This document shows, piece after piece, positions 60,940 to 61,402 of a DNA stretch of 61,402 nt. Position 1 is the stretch's first letter; each line of letters begins with the position of its first letter. A program made the position numbers and the translations under genes. The notes under the pieces are model-generated. The model was not told the origin of the DNA. It saw nothing but the letters and a program-made list of their open reading frames with translations, and ran no database searches. Source of the DNA: an uncultured Lachnospiraceae bacterium (GTDB taxonomy: Bacteria; Bacillota; Clostridia; Lachnospirales; Lachnospiraceae); the NCBI GenBank assembly GCA_949893755.1, contig CATLCV010000009.1, positions 1-61,402 of the forward strand. The letters are read 5' to 3'.

Positions 60940-61402
60940 TTACAATGACGACTTTGCCCCTGTCCGCCTTTCAATCAATTCTTCCCGCATCTTCGGATAA
61001 ATTTTATCCAGGTTTGCATTCAGTAATGCAATGAATCCGATTGCTGTAAAAATCAGCGGGACATATGTATATAATGCCTTGATGGCTTCCAGGGCGCCGG
61101 CGCTTTGAACCGTCTCGGTTCCCACATACTTTCCGAATGCCAGTCCCCATCCGACCATGGCTGATCCGAACCCCATACCGATTTTTAAGCCAAAGCTCGT
61201 GGAACTATACACAAGTCCTTCATTTCTGACGCCGGTTTTCCATTCTCCGTAATCGGCAACGTCCGCTGTCATGGCGAAAATTCCCGCTGTATTCGGGATG
61301 TGCCCGATCCCTCTTATGATCAGTCCAAGGAAAACAACCGCAATGTTTGTCGGTGCGATCAGAACAATGGCATATCCCAGCATTTCCAGAATATATCCGA
61401 CT
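60940..61402 (-). CDS. GPH/MFS-type sugar transporter, C-terminal part (truncated by window edge)
   Basis: The frame remains open to the window edge, so the N-terminus is outside. About 154 residues are seen: 'IIRGIGHIPNTAGIFAMTAD', 'VADYGEWKTGVRNEGLVYSS' and 'STSFGLKIGMGFGSAMVGWG' are the last conserved blocks of GPH-family symporters, with the characteristic D-Y-x-E-W-K/R. It resembles the two other GPH carriers of the window but is clearly divergent. The C-terminal tail is basic. Confidence 0.88.
   Translation of the reverse strand, partial: VGYILEMLGYAIVLIAPTNIAVVFLGLIIRGIGHIPNTAGIFAMTADVADYGEWKTGVRNEGLVYSSTSFGLKIGMGFGSAMVGWGLAFGKYVGTETVQSAGALEAIKALYTYVPLIFTAIGFIALLNANLDKIYPKMREELIERRTGAKSSL

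Noticed and set aside
1-61402. tRNA or rRNA genes
   Set aside because: No cloverleaf-like tRNA sequence or conserved 16S/23S/5S stretches were noticed while reading the intergenic regions; a dedicated scan was not possible.

Overview
The window looks like a chromosome segment of an anaerobic gut Firmicute, most likely a Lachnospiraceae (Clostridium cluster XIVa) species. The pointers are strong AAGGAGG-type ribosome binding sites, a roughly 50% GC coding background, an anaerobic sulfatase-maturating radical SAM enzyme, a glycyl radical enzyme with its activase, YesMN-type two-component regulation, GPH sugar transporters and a class B sortase. No rRNA, tRNA or CRISPR array was seen. The species call is inference.

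Layout. (1) 1-9.7 kb: a plus-strand operon for an Mrp/Mbh-type multisubunit cation/proton antiporter with four NuoL/M/N-like subunits. (2) 9.8-11.3 kb: an AT-richer patch of nuclease relics around two unknown minus-strand genes. (3) 11.4-18.6 kb: sulfatase-maturating enzyme, TauE/SafE exporter, LysR regulator, a frameshifted GPH transporter, a sulfatase and a Crp/Fnr-like regulator. (4) 18.7-28.4 kb (minus strand): YesMN two-component system, BmpA-type nucleoside ABC importer and a DUF3604 PHP-like protein. (5) 28.5-33.2 kb: YjjI glycyl radical enzyme and YjjW activase (plus strand), facing punA-deoC-crp (minus strand). (6) 33.4-38.7 kb: a second, intact GPH transporter divergent from a second Crp-like regulator and two sulfatases. 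(7) 39-43 kb (minus strand): aconitase X small and large subunits and an old-yellow-enzyme-type flavoprotein reductase. (8) 43.3-46.4 kb: a GNAT acetyltransferase and a graveyard of mobile/defence genes (serine recombinase, DinD-like, restriction-modification pieces). (9) 46.5-61.4 kb: citrate synthase, a lipase-like hydrolase, sortase B, a GH25-LysM lysozyme, a VanRS-like two-component system, two DUF proteins, an XRE-TPR regulator, a 984-residue membrane protein with a 15-residue repeat, and the end of a third GPH transporter.

How the genes fit together. The centre (11-39 kb) reads as one nutrient-capture region. Two regulator/transporter/sulfatase modules flank a nucleoside uptake and deoxyribose-phosphate/purine nucleoside salvage block. 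The two modules share a palindromic site, TGCCA-NN-TGGCA followed by TAG. It occurs three times, each centred about 30 bases upstream of a -10 hexamer, the placement expected of a class II Crp-type activator. The three sulfatases have the Cys-type formylglycine motif and no signal peptide, so they probably act in the cytoplasm on imported sulfated compounds; the maturase activates them and the TauE-like protein may export sulfite/sulfate. The natural substrate is not evident, because no glycoside hydrolase is present.
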